Source: Hygrophila difformis
Lineage: Eukaryota > Streptophyta > Magnoliopsida > Lamiales > Acanthaceae
Direction of reading: 5' to 3'
DNA length: 64,000 nucleotides
NCBI GenBank assembly: GCA_030278955.1
Contig: JAOANR010000006.1
Span: 24,373,763 to 24,437,762 of the forward strand
Each line of letters opens with the position of its first letter. The first letter of the stretch is position 1. Below, piece after piece: positions 62,405-64,000 of the stretch. A program made the position numbers and the translations under genes. The notes under the pieces were generated by a model. That model saw nothing but the letters and a program-made list of their open reading frames with translations, was not told the origin of the DNA and made no database searches.

Positions 62405-63318
62405 CATAGTAGTCAATAGCGCTGCTATAGCGCGCTATACCGCTATAGCGGAGCGGATTTGTGGTTAGGCGCTACAGCCGCTACGCTCCGCCACATTTTC
62501 CAAATAGCGGCCATAGCAGGTGGCACCTAGGTCGCGTCGGGCGCTACAGCCGCCACGCACCGCCACATTTTCCAAATGAATGCCTTAGCGAGTGGCACTG
62601 TAGTTAGAAGACGAATTAGGCTCGCAGAGAATTTGAGTTATTAGGTTTTAGTGCAGAAGACAAACGGTTTCTTTAAGGAGAGGGAAGCCATATTTACTTT
62701 GGGTTGTGGTTCTGGATGAGACTAACAGACTTTCAACAATAAATATAATTAAAAAAATTAAAAATAATGCTCTTTCTTCCCTATTCTATTATGTTCTAAA
62801 TGTTTTTGATATACTGCACTTCTCTACAACTTCTGTCTAGATTTCAGCTTATTTTTCTTTCTATTTCCCTACTCTTTTTCCTTCATCATTCTTCCCTTTG
62901 TGGCAATATCTATAATTTATGTTAGATTGTTCTACTTATGTGATTAATTAGGATAATTTTCAAGTATTTTGAATGTAATTACATAATTTTAACATATTAT
63001 AAAATTTTCAAATAGCGGTTTTCCCGCTATGCGCTATCCCGCTATAGCATTTTTGGGGTTCACCGCTACTGGCCGCTATCCGCTATTGACTACTATGGTA
63101 CAGACGTTCCCCCACAACCATATGAAACTGACATTGAGGAAGGAGCACCATCTAGCTGTCCCATAGTATAAGACAACATCAACAGTGACGTCATCAGCCA
63201 CCATTGATAGACAACAAATGTCACCAGTCCACCAAGTAAAATGTCAATGAGTTGCATTGCAAGTAGAATCATCATTTGTCGATTTCGCCCTTCTTTTCTA
63301 GCAGGATGCGCAAGTAAC
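62374..63318 (-). pseudogene. Candidate membrane-protein exon disrupted by a hAT MITE
   Basis: A minus-strand frame runs from a TTTAG acceptor (exon start 63318) through MMILLAMQLIDILLGGLVTF and VVYQWWLMTSLLML, hydrophobic stretches compatible with membrane helices. It meets the MITE at 63105. Beyond the MITE the frame resumes without shift and ends at a TCTAAG/GTAACC donor at 62374. I do not recognise the protein. The frame may be fortuitous. If real, this copy is split by a 693-bp insertion plus the 8-bp duplication. Confidence 0.35.
62405..63097. mobile_element. hAT MITE, 693 bp
   Basis: Perfect inverted ends CATAGTAGTCAATAGCG and CGCTATTGACTACTATG, flanked by the perfect 8-bp duplication GTACAGAC (62397-62404 and 63098-63105). 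The interior is rich in CGCTATAGCG-type words. It interrupts a candidate exon. Confidence 0.92.
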
Positions 63319-64000
63319 CTAAATCAACCAATTGGACAAAACATAACAAGAATACTGGAGAAAAAAGGCCACAAATTAATTCTAATAGTAGAAAAAACAA
63401 GTACATAGCAGGCAAACTCTAGCCTAATCAAGACAATCATCTAAGATTTCAGAATTGTTCCAACTTCAGTAAGAAAAGTAACTTATAAAGTACTGTTGCC
63501 CATCAAAGACAGACATCCTCCCCACCAGCATCTGCCACAAGGCTCATAGCAACCACGTTCCAAAACTTTAGGCCAGATAGGCCCCTTTTCGATCCATCTT
63601 ATTGTATTAACATAATTTTCATTTGCGTGCTCTCTTACATCTTAATTTATGCACGGAACTTACAGCAAGGATATCGCCATCTTGGCCATTCGTCCGCACT
63701 GAGTAAGAAAGGAAATCAAGAAGCTATAAAAAAAAATCAAGGAATTGCAACAGACCAAGCAATGAAAAAGACCCTAATCAAGAAATCAAGAAACGGAAAA
63801 AGATCAAAGATTTCAACATACTTGATTTCACTCACATTCTGTAAGGTGGAAAACCTAAAACTTTAAAAAAGAGCAAAACGGATTTCAAGAAATTGGTGAA
63901 CTGAAATACCTAGGTATTGAGTTCCCAAAATTTATCCCTCCATTATTCGTCCTCCAGGACCTCCACCAAAGAAGATACAGATAGTAATTAAATCAAAGGC
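63319..64000. other. Unassigned end of window
   Basis: Possible minus-strand coding fragments occur (for example just below a CTTGCT/GTAAGT donor near 63660), but none could be tied to a family. An upstream part of the unidentified minus-strand gene may lie here or beyond the window. Confidence 0.3.

Overview
This is plant nuclear DNA, most likely from a eudicot. Evidence: interrupted genes with GT-AG introns, an Aux/IAA auxin repressor, nuclear genes for a mitochondrial complex I subunit and a V-ATPase subunit, a plant guanylate-binding protein, and a dense load of plant transposons (hAT, Stowaway-like MITEs, Helitrons, PIF/Harbinger, Copia, LINE, SINEs). Sequence alone does not fix the species.

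Layout. 0.2-2.2 kb: seven ~274-bp tandem repeats, then a small GRF-type zinc-finger ORF (2.6-3.1 kb). 4.15-4.96 kb: a complete three-exon Aux/IAA gene (+). 6.67-9.38 kb: a complete ten-exon gene for the 24-kDa [2Fe-2S] subunit of complex I (+). 9.9-11.0 kb: a hAT element nested in another. 11.5-14.7 kb: a complete four-exon V-ATPase subunit F gene (-) with transposons in its first intron. 15.4-18.9 kb: a Helitron-rich intergenic block. 19.4-24.8 kb: a complete 17-exon guanylate-binding-protein gene (-), including a 7-nt microexon. 25.3-27.1 kb: hAT and MITE insertions and an element carrying a ~22-bp-phased repeat array. 27.2-27.7 kb: a perfect (CAT)174 microsatellite.

27.8-44.7 kb is one nested transposon stack. 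A 5'-truncated LINE with its own target-site duplication (TSD) is split by a ~4.6-kb LTR-like element (TG..CA ends, TSD GCTGG). That element is split by an inverted copy of the same family (TSD GCGGT) and by a nearly intact 4.2-kb PIF/Harbinger element (TSD TAA). The two LTR copies carry arrays of short palindromes at matching positions, but the palindrome sequence differs completely between copies and the arms show paired changes. This is the most unusual structure in the window.

44.7-64 kb: SINEs, MITEs, a young but broken Copia element (50.0-55.1 kb), a ~250-bp tandem array interrupted by a Helitron and two MITEs, and a hAT MITE inside a candidate exon. Several splice-bounded minus-strand reading-frame pieces (47.1-48.0, 55.2 and 62.4-63.3 kb) hint at one or more genes I could not identify. 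The four recognised host genes are housekeeping or signalling genes with no evident shared pathway.
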